DNA from: Sipunculus nudus | Lineage: Eukaryota; Annelida; Sipuncula; Golfingiida; Sipunculidae | NCBI GenBank assembly: GCA_026874595.1 | Contig: CM049306.1 | Coordinates: forward strand, 10,747,019 to 10,811,018 | DNA length: 64,000 nt | Reading direction: 5' to 3' | Shown here: one piece after another, positions 39,801 through 50,352 of the stretch | How positions within the stretch are numbered: the first letter of the stretch is position 1 | How the letters are laid out: every line of letters starts with the position of its first letter | Translations under genes and position numbers: made by a program | The notes under the pieces: model-generated | Databases searched by the model: none | What the model saw: the letters and a program-made list of their open reading frames with translations, nothing else | What the model was told of the DNA's origin: nothing

Positions 39801-39995
39801 TCAATGCATTAGTTATTCAGACACTGGAGCTTTTGTATCAATTTTTTATATATACTTGGGGGGGGGGGGGGGGTTATTACGAGCCCCTATAGCTTGGAGA
39901 ATATGGGTAATAGAGACCTAATTTCAAATTTTTTCATGGAACTCCTGGATGTAAAGTTAAAATATTCTAGATCCAACAGTGACTATTTGTGTCCT
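39801..39995. repeat. Diverged direct duplication, unit 1 (with G16)
   Basis: Begins TCAATGCATTAGTTATTCAG, then ACTGGAGCTTTTGTATCA, a 16-base G run at 39858-39873, GAGCCCCTATAGCTTG, ACCTAATTTCA and TTTGTGTCCTG. The same blocks recur 240 bp downstream. Confidence 0.8.
39858..39873. repeat. Homopolymer G16
   Basis: 16 consecutive G inside duplication unit 1. Confidence 0.9.
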
Positions 39996-40040
39996 GTAAA
40001 AAGATGACTGCTTCTATTGAAGGTCTCAAAAATAGAGCCT

Positions 40041-40195
40041 TCAGTGCATTACTTATTCAGATACTGGAGCTTTTGTATCAAAATTTTAATTATTTGGGGG
40101 GGGGGGACTAACAAGCCCCATAGCTTGTAGGACCTAATTTCAGGTTTCCAAGGAGTTTCCAGGTCCAGCCATAATGATTTGTGCCCTGCTAACAG
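40041..40195. repeat. Diverged direct duplication, unit 2 (with G11)
   Basis: TCAGTGCATTACTTATTCAG, ACTGGAGCTTTTGTATCA, an 11-base G run at 40096-40106, AAGCCCCATAGCTTG, ACCTAATTTCA and TTTGTGCCCTG. It has the same block order as unit 1 with substitutions and deletions, so it is an old tandem duplication. Confidence 0.8.
40096..40106. repeat. Homopolymer G11
   Basis: 11 consecutive G at the matching place in unit 2. Confidence 0.9.
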
Positions 40196-40239
40196 CCAGA
40201 CGGCATGACAAAGGATGACGGTCAAAGACCCATCACTAC

Positions 40240-40268
40240 AGCTCAGTTGATTTTCTGTCAGCTGAGCT
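40240..40268. repeat. Short hairpin AGCTCAGTTGA / TCAGCTGAGCT
   Basis: Two 11-nt arms with one mismatch and a 7-nt loop (TTTTCTG), preceded by GACAAAGGATGACGG. The layout recalls dispersed repeats ending in an AGCTCA...TGAGCT hairpin that I associate with bivalve genomes, but that link is from memory and is weak. Confidence 0.5.
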
Positions 40269-40382
40269 AGAAACCTTTATTGTGACTTACCTGATATCTT
40301 ATAATAATTTGCTATTCTATATTTATTCACTTAATTATTCAGCAGAGGTAACTGGATACATACCTTACTGTACACTCTTTAC

Positions 40383-40427
40383 ACAGCGCTTTACCTATAG
40401 GGCTGCTACCTATATCGTAAGCGCTGT
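40383..40427. repeat. Imperfect inverted repeat around AGCGCT
   Basis: ACAGCGCTTTAC (40383-40394) and GTAAGCGCTGT (40417-40427) pair with one bulged base, separated by 22 nt. Confidence 0.5.
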
Positions 40428-40455
40428 TTGTTTTGACCTCGTATCCTGAATCGCT

Positions 40456-40471
40456 ACACTAGAGGGGAGCA
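40456..40471 (+). promoter_or_regulatory. CTCF-like motif ACACTAGAGGGGAGCA
   Basis: By eye it fits 14 of 16 positions of the animal CTCF core consensus CCASYAGRKGGCRSYV (mismatches at the first C and at the C after GG). A CCAAT box (CCAATCA, 40494-40500) and an RFX X-box-like ATCGCC-CT-AGCAAC (40815-40828) lie downstream. Single motif matches are weak evidence of function. Confidence 0.25.
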
Positions 40472-40568
40472 CTGTATTTTGGTCCAATCAGATGAAACCC
40501 TGTGCTGGAAGACACAACCTCTATGGTTGGCTGATATGGTCACATGATTAATAAATAGCAAATATAAA

Positions 40569-41485
40569 TGCTGTTGGCAATTTTTAGGGGTTGAAGAGGT
40601 CATTGTGTATGAGCTATACCACAAACTTATTCAATATATAGTTGTGGTCCTCTCCACTGCGTGTAAACAATTGGGATGCCCGATATGCGACACACAACTG
40701 ATGTGACAAGGTATCTACATAACTATAAGGCAGTGTTGCCAGCAAAGACGGTTAACCAGCCAATTGAAGTATACATGAAGCAACTGTTGTTTCATTTGTC
40801 TTGAGTGACAGCTCATCGCCCTAGCAACCGTTTGAGCAGGCCACAGTCTGTACGTGGCACAGGGTCAGACAGAATGGCCCGACACGTGGTTTGCACTGGT
40901 CCGTGAATGTGCACATAGGATTTCAAACGAAATTTTACAACACTGGCTACGTTTTGCTGGCAAATGGATACATGGTTACGCTAACATAATCTTAATGTCA
41001 TAATTGACCAGTTGATGATGCAACAAAGCAGAGGGAGCAATTCAAATTAGACTATTTTTATTAAGAGTAACGACTTGAGTGCACTTAAGCGCACTTGAAG
41101 TGCAGCTATTGGCAGAGCCATGATGCCTGTCGAGTGTTTGTTAACTGGCATTTGGTTGGCTGCAAGACAAGGACACACCTCCTGGTGTTTAAGTGTATCA
41201 TAAACGGTCACACCCAGCAGCAGGAAAATCAGTAGCTTCTTAAGAAGCACAAGATTTCTGCTGCCTCGGGAGGGTAATCTTACTGAGAATGCGGCTGTTT
41301 CACTAAAAATCAAGAAATATAAAAAGTTGTCTTCTTGACCTTGGAAATGACAGGAAGTACCAGTGCATTGTGGGTAAATTTTGCCATGCTGCAGCTCCAC
41401 CTATATTTGATTTAAGGAACTATCCTTTGTTCTAGAAAATTGAAAGAGGATAAAACAGCTGATGATTTCTTGATTCTTTGGGTGC
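40569..41485. other. Interior of the insertion, no gene recognised
   Basis: The longest open frame is on the minus strand at 41047-41400 (117 codons). It opens at GTG, and its first ATG is far inside, so it has no eukaryotic start. Near 41350-41370 the minus strand reads TACCCACAATGCACTGG and ACTTCCTGTC (ETS-like), words common in animal promoters. I do not recognise a product. Confidence 0.4.
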
Positions 41486-41545
41486 GTGACGGATGTTACA
41501 AGACCCCAATTTTCCCGTGACGGACGTACATGTGACGGACATAAC
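41486..41545 (+). promoter_or_regulatory. Subterminal motif cluster, right end, three degenerate copies
   Basis: GTGACGGATGTTAC (41486-41499, one change), GTGACGGACGTAC (41517-41529, one base missing) and GTGACGGACATAAC (41532-41545, two changes). All are in the same orientation as the left-end copies, not inverted. The right-end copies are more decayed than the left-end ones. Confidence 0.55.
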
Positions 41546-41696
41546 AGTTTTTTATCGCCTGCTGTATCAAACTTGTCATACTTTCCCGCAGACTCTTAAT
41601 ATTATTCACCTTCTCTTGTCAAGACCTAAGAAAATTAAAAAGGTTATTTCAGAATTCTATCTAATTTTTCTACAATAAAAATAGTTTGACATTAAT

Positions 41697-41710
41697 GTGA
41701 CGGACGTTAC
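41697..41710 (+). promoter_or_regulatory. Subterminal motif, right end, exact copy
   Basis: Exact GTGACGGACGTTAC, followed by ATGACC, 363 bp inside the right terminus. Confidence 0.6.
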
Positions 41711-42062
41711 ATGACCCATGAAGATAAAAGTCACCCCTGACTTTCTGACCAGTCACTTCAACAGTTGGGCTGAAGCTTCTTTCTGCCTGAAATTCATTCT
41801 CTAGTGATTACAAAGTGAATGGTATGAAGAGTAATACCCATTTAGTTTCTAGAAAATAAAGGAGTTCATTATTACCTGTTTTTGAGCAAATTTCATTGTT
41901 AAATTTAGCCATTTTTACAGGTGCAAAATTCTTGCAGACAGAGTATGTTTCAACCATAAATTTATTTAGTTTCATAAAGGTAGGGGTCATATGGTCAGAT
42001 TAAAGCCCTTTGCTGGATGCAAAACACAAATTAATTTTTTGCTCATCATGTCCCTATTTTCA
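41711..42062. other. Right subterminal region of the element, no gene
   Basis: Between the last GTGACGGACGTTAC and the right TIR. It is AT-rich, with one short minus-strand frame (41808-41990, 60 codons) that resembles nothing I know. It has no motif copies, unlike the left end, where a copy lies 2 bp from the TIR. Confidence 0.45.
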
Positions 42063-42073
42063 TGGAATTGCCC
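42063..42073 (-). repeat. Right terminal inverted repeat
   Basis: TGGAATTGCCC, the exact reverse complement of the left terminus, directly before the right TTCA and the resumed satellite. Confidence 0.88.
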
Positions 42074-42077
42074 TTCA
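42074..42077. repeat. Target-site duplication TTCA, right
   Basis: After the element the satellite resumes TTCACGTTTAC. Removing the element and one TTCA restores a normal monomer exactly. Confidence 0.88.
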
Positions 42078-45000
42078 CGTTTACTTTGCAGATATCCAAA
42101 CTCATATCTCGGGAACCATTTGACCAATTTGGCCAAAATTTAGCATGTGTATAGATCTCACATAGCTCTTCATCATAGGCAAAACTGGTGGCGCCACCTG
42201 CAACCACTTATGCACAGCGTCCATCTGTTCATCTGCCTTGGGATAAAATCACTCATATCTCAGAAGTGGTTTGAATTATCCACCTGAAATGTTTCAGGTT
42301 TATACATCCTGGACAGCTTCCTCGATTTTATGACAGATGGTGCCACCTATATTTCACATTTAGTCTGCAGACATCCAAGCTCGTATCTCGGTGACTGTTT
42401 GACCGATTGAGCCAAAATTTTGCATATGTATAAATCTCACGTAGCTCGTCATCATAGGCAGAACTGGTGCCACCTGCAACAATTTATGCACAGCGTCCAT
42501 CTGTTCATCTGCCTTTGGATAAAATCACTCATATATCAGCAGTGGTTTGACTTTTCCACCTGAAATTTTGCAGATTTATACATCCTGGACAGCTCTCTTG
42601 ATTTTATGACAGGTGGCACGACCTACATTCAGGTTTACTTTGCAGATATCCAAGCTCGTATCTCGGTGACTGTTTGACCAATTGAGCCAAAATTTTGCAT
42701 GTGTATAGATCTCACGTAGCTCGTCATCATAGGCAAAACTGGTGGCACCACCTGCAACCATTTTTGCACAGGGTCCATCTGTTCATCTGCCTTTGGATAA
42801 AATCACTCATATCTCAGCAGTGGTCTGACTTATCAACTTGAAATTTTGCAGGTTTATACATCCTGGAGAGCTTTCTCAATTTTATGACAGGTGGCACGAC
42901 CTACATTCACGTTTACTCTGCAGACATCCAAGCTCATATCTGGGGAACCGTATGACCGATTTGGCCAAAATTTTGCATGTGTATAGATCTCACATAGCTC
43001 TACATCATAGGCAAAACTGGTGCCACCTGCAACCATTTATGCACAGCGTCCATCTGTTCATCTGCCTTTGGATAAAATCACTCATATAACAGCAGTGGTT
43101 TGACTTTTCCACCTGAAATTTTGCAGGTTTATAAATCCTGGACAGCTCTCTTGATTTTATGACAGGTTGCACCACCTAAATTCAGGTTTACTTTGCAGAT
43201 ATCCAAACTCATATCTCGGGAACCGTTTGACCGATTTGGCTTAAATTTTTCATATGTATAGATCTCACATAGCTCCTCATCATAGGCAAAACTGGTGGCA
43301 CCACCTGCAACCAATTTTTGCACAGGGTCCATCTGTTCATCTGCCTTGGGATAAAATCACTCATATCTCAGAAGTGGTTTGACTTTTCCACCTGAAATTT
43401 TGAAGATTTGTACATCCTGGACAGCTCTCTTGATTTTATGACAGGTGGCACAACCTACATTCACGTTTACTTTGCAGATATCCAAACTCATATCTCGGGA
43501 ACCATTTGACCAATTTGGCCAAAATTTAGCATGTGTATAGATCTCACATAGCTCTTCATCATAGGCAAAACTGGTGGCGCCACCTGCAACCACTTATGCA
43601 CAGCGTCCATCTGTTCATCTGCCTTGGGATAAAATCACTCATATCTCAGAAGTGGTTTGAATTATCCACCTGAAATGTTTCAGGTTTATACATCCTGGAC
43701 AGCTTTCTCGATTTTATGACAGATGGTGCCACCTATATTTCACATTTAGTCTGCAGACATCCAAGCTCTTATCTCGGTGACTGTTTGTCCGATTGAGCCA
43801 AAATTTTGCATATGTATAAATCTCACGTAACTCGTCATCATAGGCAGAACTGGTGCCACCTGCAACAATTTATGCACAGCGTCCATCTGTTCATCTGCCT
43901 TTGGATAAAATCACTCATATATCAGCAGTGGTTTGACTTTTCCACCTGAAATTTTGCAGATTTATACATCCTGGACAGCTCTCTTGATTTTATGACAGGT
44001 GGCACGACCTACATTCAGGTTTACTTTGCAGATATCCAAGCTCGTATCTCGGTGACTGTTTGACCAATTGAGCCAAAATTTTGCATGTGTATAGATCTCA
44101 CGTAGCTCGTCATCATAGGCAAAACTGGTGGCACCACCTGCAACCATTTTTGCACAGGGTCCATCTGTTCATCTGCCTTTGGATAAAATCACTCATATCT
44201 CAGCAGTGGTCTGACTTATCAACTTGAAATTTTGCAGGTTTATACATCCTGGAGAGCTTTCTCAATTTTATGACAGGTGGCACGACCTACATTCACGTTT
44301 ACTTTGCAGACATCCAAGCTCATATCTCGGGAACCTTTTGACCGATTTGGCCAAAATTTTGCATGTGTATAGATCTCACATAGCTCGTCATCATAGGCAA
44401 AACTGGTGGCACCACCTGCAACCATTTTCGCACAGCATCCATCTGTTCATCTGCCTTGGGATAAAATCACTCATATCTCAACAGTGGTCTGACTTATCAA
44501 CCTGAAATTTTGCAGGTTTATAAATCCTGGACAGCTTTCTACATTTTATGACAAGTGGCACGACCTACTTTCACATTTACTCTGCAGACATCCAAGCTCA
44601 TATCTTGGGAACCGTTTGACTAATTTGGCAAAAATTTTGAATGTGTATACATCTCACATAGCTCTTCATCATAGGCAAAAGTGGTGCCACCTGCAACCAT
44701 TTATGCACAGCGTCCATCTGTTCATCTGCCTTTGGATAAAATCACTCATATATCAGCAGTGGTTTGACTTTTCCACCTGAAATTTTGCATGTTTATACAT
44801 CCTGGACAGCTCTCTTGATTTTATGACAGGTTGCACCACCTACATTCAGGTTTACTTTGCAGATATCCAAACTCATATCTCGGGGACCGTTTGACCGATT
44901 TGGCCAAAATTTTGCATGTGTATAGATCTCACATAGCTCTTCATCATAGCCAAAACTGGTGGTGCCACCTGCAACCACTTATGCACAGGGTCCATCTGTT

Positions 45001-47009
45001 CATCTGCCTTGGGATAAAATCACTCATATCTCATAAGTGGTTTGACTTATCCACCTGAAATTTTTCAGGTTTATACATCCTGGACAGCTTTCTCGATTTT
45101 ATGACAGATGGTGCCACCTATATTTCACATTTAGTCTGCAGACATCCAAGCTCGTATCTCGGTGACTGTTTGACCGATTGAGCCAAAATTTTGCATATGT
45201 ATAAATCTCACGTAGCTCGTCATCATAGGCAGAACTGGTGCCACCTGCAACAATTTATGCACAGCGTCCATCTGTTCATCTGCCTTTGGATAAAATCACT
45301 CATATATCAGCAGTGGTTTGACTTTTCCACCTGAAATTTTGCAGATTTATACATCCTGGACAGCTCTCTTGATTTTATGACAGGTGGCACGACCTACATT
45401 CAGGTTTACTTTGCAGATATCCAAGCTCGTATCTCGGTGACTGTTTGACCAATTGAGCCAAAATTTTGCATGTGTATAGATCTCACGTAGCTCGTCATCA
45501 TAGGCAAAACTGGTGGCACCACCTGCAACCATTTTTGCACAGGGTCCATCTGTTCATCTGCCTTTGGATAAAATCACTCATATCTCAGCAGTGGTCTGAC
45601 TTATCAACTTGAAATTTTGCAGGTTTATACATCCTGGAGAGCTTTCTCAATTTTATGACAGGTGGCACGACCTACATTCACGTTTACTTTGCAGACATCC
45701 AAGCTCATATCTCGGGAACCTTTTGACCGATTTGGCCAAAATTTTGCATGTGTATAGATCTCACATAGCTCGTCATCATAGGCAAAACTGGTGGCACCAC
45801 CTGCAACCATTTTCGCACAGCATCCATCTGTTCATCTGCCTTGGGATAAAATCACTCATATCTCAACAGTGGTCTGACTTATCAACCTGAAATTTTGCAG
45901 GTTTATAAATCCTGGACAGCTTTCTACATTTTATGACAAGTGGCACGACCTACTTTCACATTTACTCTGCAGACATCCAAGCTCATATCTTGGGAACCGT
46001 TTGACTAATTTGGCAAAAATTTTGAATGTGTATACATCTCACATAGCTCTTCATCATAGGCAAAAGTGGTGCCACCTGCAACCATTTATGCACAGCGTCC
46101 ATCTGTTCATCTGCCTTTGGATAAAATCACTCATATATCAGCAGTGGTTTGATTTTTCCACCTGAAATTTTGCATGTTTATACATCCTGGACAGCTCTCT
46201 TGATTTTATGACAGGTTGCACCACCTACATTCAGGTTTACTTTGCAGATATCCAAACTCATATCTCGGGGACCGTTTGACCGATTTGGCCAAAATTTTGC
46301 ATGTGTATAGATCTCACATAGCTCTTCATCATAGCCAAAACTGGTGGTGCCACCTGCAACCACTTATGCACAGGGTCCATCTGTTCATCTGCCTTGGGAT
46401 AAAATCACTCATATCTCATAAGTGGTTTGACTTATCCACCTGAAATTTTTCAGGTTTATACATCCTGGACAGCTTTCTCGATTTTATGACAGATGGTGCC
46501 ACCTATATTTCACATTTAGTCTGCAGACATCCAAGCTTGTATCTCGGTGACTGTTTGACCGATTGAGCCAAAATTTTGCATATGTATAAATCTCACGTAG
46601 CTCGTCATCATAGGCAGAACTGGTGCCACCTGCAACAATTTATGCACAGCGTCCATCTGTTCATCTGCCTTTGGATAAAATCACTCATATATCAGCAGTG
46701 GTTTGACTTTTCCACCTGAAATTTTGCAGATTTTTACATCCTGGACAGCTCTCTTGATTTTATGACAGGTGGCACGACCTACATTCAGGTTTACTTTGCA
46801 GATATCCAAACTCATATCTCGGGAACCATTTCACCAATTTGGCCAAAATTTTGCATGTGTATAGATCTCACATAGATCTTCATCATAGGCAAAACTGGTG
46901 GCACCACCTGCAACCATTTTTGCACAGGGTCCATCTGTTCATCTGCCTTGGGATAAAATCACTCATATCTCAGCAGTGGTCTGACTTATCAACTTGAAAT
47001 TTTGCAGGT
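42078..47009. repeat. 5-mer HOR region (s-t-u-v-w and t-l-q-r-s)
   Basis: After the remainder of r, the order is s t l q r s t u v w s t u v w s x. Equivalent bases of successive t monomers lie at 42576, 43962 and 45347, spacings of 1,386 and 1,385 bp, which are five monomers. Monomer s has one extra T in TATATTTCAC and lacks three bases in its GAACTGGTGCCACC, so it is about 276 bp long. Confidence 0.88.
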
Positions 47010-47287
47010 TTATACATCCTGGACAGCTTTCTCAATTTTATGACAGGTGGCACGACCTACATTCACGTTTACTCTGCAGACATCCAAGCTCATATCTCGG
47101 GAACTGTTTGACCAATTTGGCAAAAACTTTGCATGTGTATAGATCTCACATAGCTCGTCATCATAGGCAAAACTGGTGGCGCCACCTGCAACCATTTTTG
47201 CACAGGGTCCATCTGTTCATCTGCCTTGGGATAAAATCACTCATATCTCAGCAGTGGTTTGACTTATCAACTTGAAATTTTGCAGGT

Positions 47288-50200
47288 TTATAAATCCTGG
47301 ATAGCTTTTTCGATTTTATGACAGGTGGCACGACCTACATTCACGTTTACTCTGCAGACATCCAAGCTCATATCTCGGGAACCTTTTGACCGATTTGGCC
47401 AAAATTTTGCATGTGTATAGATCTCACATAGCTCGTCATCATAGGCAATACTGGTGGCGCCACCTGCAACCATTTTCGCACAGCATCCATCTGTTCATCT
47501 GCCTTGGGATAAAATCACTCATATCTCAACAGTGGTTTGACTTATCAACCTGAAATTTTGCAGGTTTATAAATCCTGGATAGCTTTTTCGATTTTATGAC
47601 AGGTGGCACGACCTACAATCACATTTACTCTGCAGACATCCAAGCTCATATCTCGAGAACTGTTTAACCAATTTCGCAAAAATTTTGCATGTGTATAGAT
47701 CTCACATAGCTCGTCATCATAGGCAATACTGGTGGCGCAACCTGCAACCATTTTTGCACAGGGTCCATCTGTTCATCTGCCTTGGAATAAAATCACTCAT
47801 ATCTCAGCAGTGGTCTGACTTATCAACTTGAAATTTTGCAGGTTTATAAATCCTGGACAGCTTTCTCAATTTTATGACAGGCGGCATGACCTACATTCAC
47901 GTTTACTCTGCAGACATCCAAGCTCATATCTCGGGAACCTTTTGACTGATTTGGCCAAAATTTTGCATGTCTATAGATCTCACATAGCTCGTCATCTTAG
48001 GCATACCTGGATACCTGGTGGAGCCACCTGCAACCACTTATGCACAGCGTCCATCTGTTCATCTGCCATAGGTAAAATCACTCATATCTCAGCAGTGGTC
48101 TGACTTATCAACCTGAAATTTTGCAGGTTGATACATCCTAGACAGCTTTCTTGATTTTATGACAGGTGGCACGACCTACATTCACATTTACTCTGCAGAC
48201 ATCCAAGCTCATATCTTGGGAACCATTTGACCGATTTGGTAAAAATTTTGCATGTGTATAGATCTCACATAGCTCGTCATCATAGGCAAAACTGGTGGCG
48301 CCACCTGCAACCATTTTTGCACAGGGTCCATCTGTTCATCTGCCTTGGGATAAAATCACTCATATCTCAGAAGTGGTTTGACTTTTCCACCTGAAATTTT
48401 GCAGATTTGTACATCCTGGACAGCTCTCTTGATTTTTTGACAGGTGACACGACCTACATTCACGTTTACTTTGCAGATATCCAAACTCATATCTCGGGAA
48501 CCATTTGACCAATTTGGCCAAAATTTAGCATGTGTATAGATCTCACATAGTTCTTCATCATAGGCAAAACTGGTGGCGCCACCTGCAACCACTTATGCAC
48601 AGCGTCCATCTATTCATCTGCCTTGGGATAAAATCACTCATATCTCAGAAGTGGTTTGACTTATCCACCTGAAATTTTTCAGGTTTATACATCCTGGACA
48701 GCTTTCTCGATTTTATGACAGGTGGCACGACCTACATTCATGTTTACTCTGCAGACATCCAAGCTCATATCTCGGGAACCGTATGACCGATTTGGCCAAA
48801 ATTTTGCATATGTATAGATCTCACATAGCTCTTCATCATAGGCAAAACTGGTGGCACCACCTGCAACCATTTTCGCACAGCATCCATCTGTTCATCTGCC
48901 TTTGGATAAAATCACTCATATATCAGCAGTGGTTTGACTTTTCCACCTGAAATTTTGCAGGTTTATAAATCCTGGACAGCTCTCTTGATTTTATGACAGG
49001 TTGCACCACCTACATTCAGGTTTACTTTGCAGATATCAAAACTCATATCTCGGGAACCGTTTGACTGATTTGGCTTAAATTTTTTATGTGTATAGATATC
49101 ACGTAGCTCTTCATCATAGGCAAAACTGGTGGCGCCACCTGCAACCACTTATGCACAGCGTCCATCTGTTCATCTGCCTTGGGATAAAATCACTCATATC
49201 TCAGAAACGGTTTGACTTATCCACCTGAAATTTTTCAGGTTTATACATCCTGGACAGCTTTCTCGATTTCATGAATGATGGCGCCACCTATATTCACATT
49301 TAGTCTGCAGACATCCAAGCTCGTATCTCGGTGATTGTTTGACCGATTGAGCCAAAATTTTGCTTGTGTATAGATCTCACGTAGCTCGTCATCATAGGCA
49401 AAACTGGTGGCGCCACCTGCAACCATTTTTGCACAGGGTCCATCTGTTCATCTGCCTTGGGATAAAATCACTCATATCTCAGAAGTGGTTTGACTTATCC
49501 ACCTGAAATTTTTCAGGTTTATACATCCTGGACAGCTTTCTCGATTTTATGACAGATGGTGCCACCTATATTCACATTTAGTCTGCAGACATCCAAGCTC
49601 GTATCTCGGTGACTGTTTGACCGATTGAGCCAAAATTTTGCTTGTGTATAGATCTCACGTAGCTCGTCATCATAGGCAAAACTGGTGGCGCCACCTGCAA
49701 CCATTTTTGAACAGGGTCCATCTGTTCATCTGCCTTGGGATAAAATCACTCATATCTCAGAAGTGGTTTGACTTATCCACCTGAATTTTTCAGGTTTATA
49801 CATCCTGGACAGCTTTCTCGATTTTATGACAGATGGCACCACCTATATTCACATTTAGTCTGCAGACATCCAATCTCGTATCTCGGTGACTGTTTGACCA
49901 ATTGAGCCAAATTTTTGCATGTGTATAGAACTCACGTAGCTCGTCATCATAGGCAAAACTGGTGGCACCACCTGCAACCATTTTTGCACAGGGTCCATCT
50001 GTTCATCTGCCTTTGGATAAAATCACTCATTTCTCAGCAGTGGTCTGACTTATCAACTTGAAATTTTGCAGGTTTATACATCCTGGAGAGCTTTTTTCAA
50101 TTTTATGACAGGTGGCACGACCTACATTCACGTTTACTTTGCAGACATCCAAGCTCATACCTCGGGAACCTTTTGACCGATTTGGCCAAAATTTTGCATG

Positions 50201-50352
50201 TGTATAGATCTCACATAGCTCGTCATCATAGGCAAAACTGGTGGCACCACCTGCAACCATTTTTGCACAGCATCCATCTGTTCATCTGCCTTCGGATAAA
50301 ATCACTCATATATCAGCAGTGGTTTGACTTTTCCACCTGAAATTTTGCAGGT
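47288..50352. repeat. Return of left-type series inside the right array
   Basis: Order: a, b/c chimera, d e f g h i m, then z and a u-like monomer. The a-to-m part is the order of the left-array HOR. The z monomer (49796) lacks one T in CTGAATTTTTCAGG. The u-like monomer (50074) has a T-run expansion, AGCTTTTTTCAATTT. It shows that the two HOR classes are interleaved and not cleanly separated. Confidence 0.82.

Larger units (their letters stand above)
37667..42073. mobile_element. 4,407-bp DNA-transposon-like insertion, apparently non-autonomous
   Basis: Unique sequence that interrupts one satellite monomer. The ends are inverted: it starts GGGCAATTCCA and ends TGGAATTGCCC, an 11-bp perfect TIR. 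It is flanked by TTCA on both sides. Intact paralogues of the target read CATTCACGTTT, so TTCA is a 4-bp target-site duplication. Within 600 bp of both ends there are repeated GTGACGGACGTTAC motifs. No transposase domain is recognisable: the interior frames are short, some lack an ATG, and I recognise none of them. Among known DNA transposons, 4-bp duplications occur in Sola, Chapaev, Ginger and some Academ families, but I cannot assign this element to one. The interior is AT-rich and composite (hairpin, tRNA-like piece, duplicated poly-G unit), as in an old or much-nested element, although the insertion into the satellite is recent relative to the array. Confidence 0.88.
36502..47565. repeat. 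24-monomer segmental duplication, copy carrying the transposon
   Basis: Order: j k l q r[element] s t l q r s t u v w s t u v w s x y a. Without the element and one TTCA the length is 6,653 bp. The same type order without an insertion is found at 50353-57003 (6,651 bp). Confidence 0.85.

Noticed and set aside
39081..40106. Poly-C and poly-G tracts as proof of assembly gaps
   Set aside because: Two G runs sit at matching positions in a diverged duplication, so they look like real inherited sequence, although exact lengths are uncertain.
41047..41400. Minus-strand frame of 117 codons with a hydrophobic stretch, considered as a small membrane protein
   Set aside because: It opens at GTG, with its first ATG near the end, so it lacks a eukaryotic start; I recognise no domain and it sits in a decayed insertion.
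41459..41465. Hammerhead ribozyme core CTGATGA
   Set aside because: The matching GAAA and cleavage-site stems are not found at suitable spacing; the word is short enough to be chance.
37667..42073. LTR retrotransposon or endogenous retrovirus
   Set aside because: The ends are inverted, not direct repeats; there are no TG...CA long terminal repeats, primer-binding site, or reverse transcriptase or gag-like frames.
37667..42073. piggyBac or Kolobok type element
   Set aside because: Those families duplicate TTAA; here the duplicated target is TTCA, confirmed by intact paralogues.
37667..42073. Insertion boundary as an assembly join between unrelated contigs
   Set aside because: Inverted termini, a 4-bp duplication and exact restoration of the monomer on removal are the marks of transposition.
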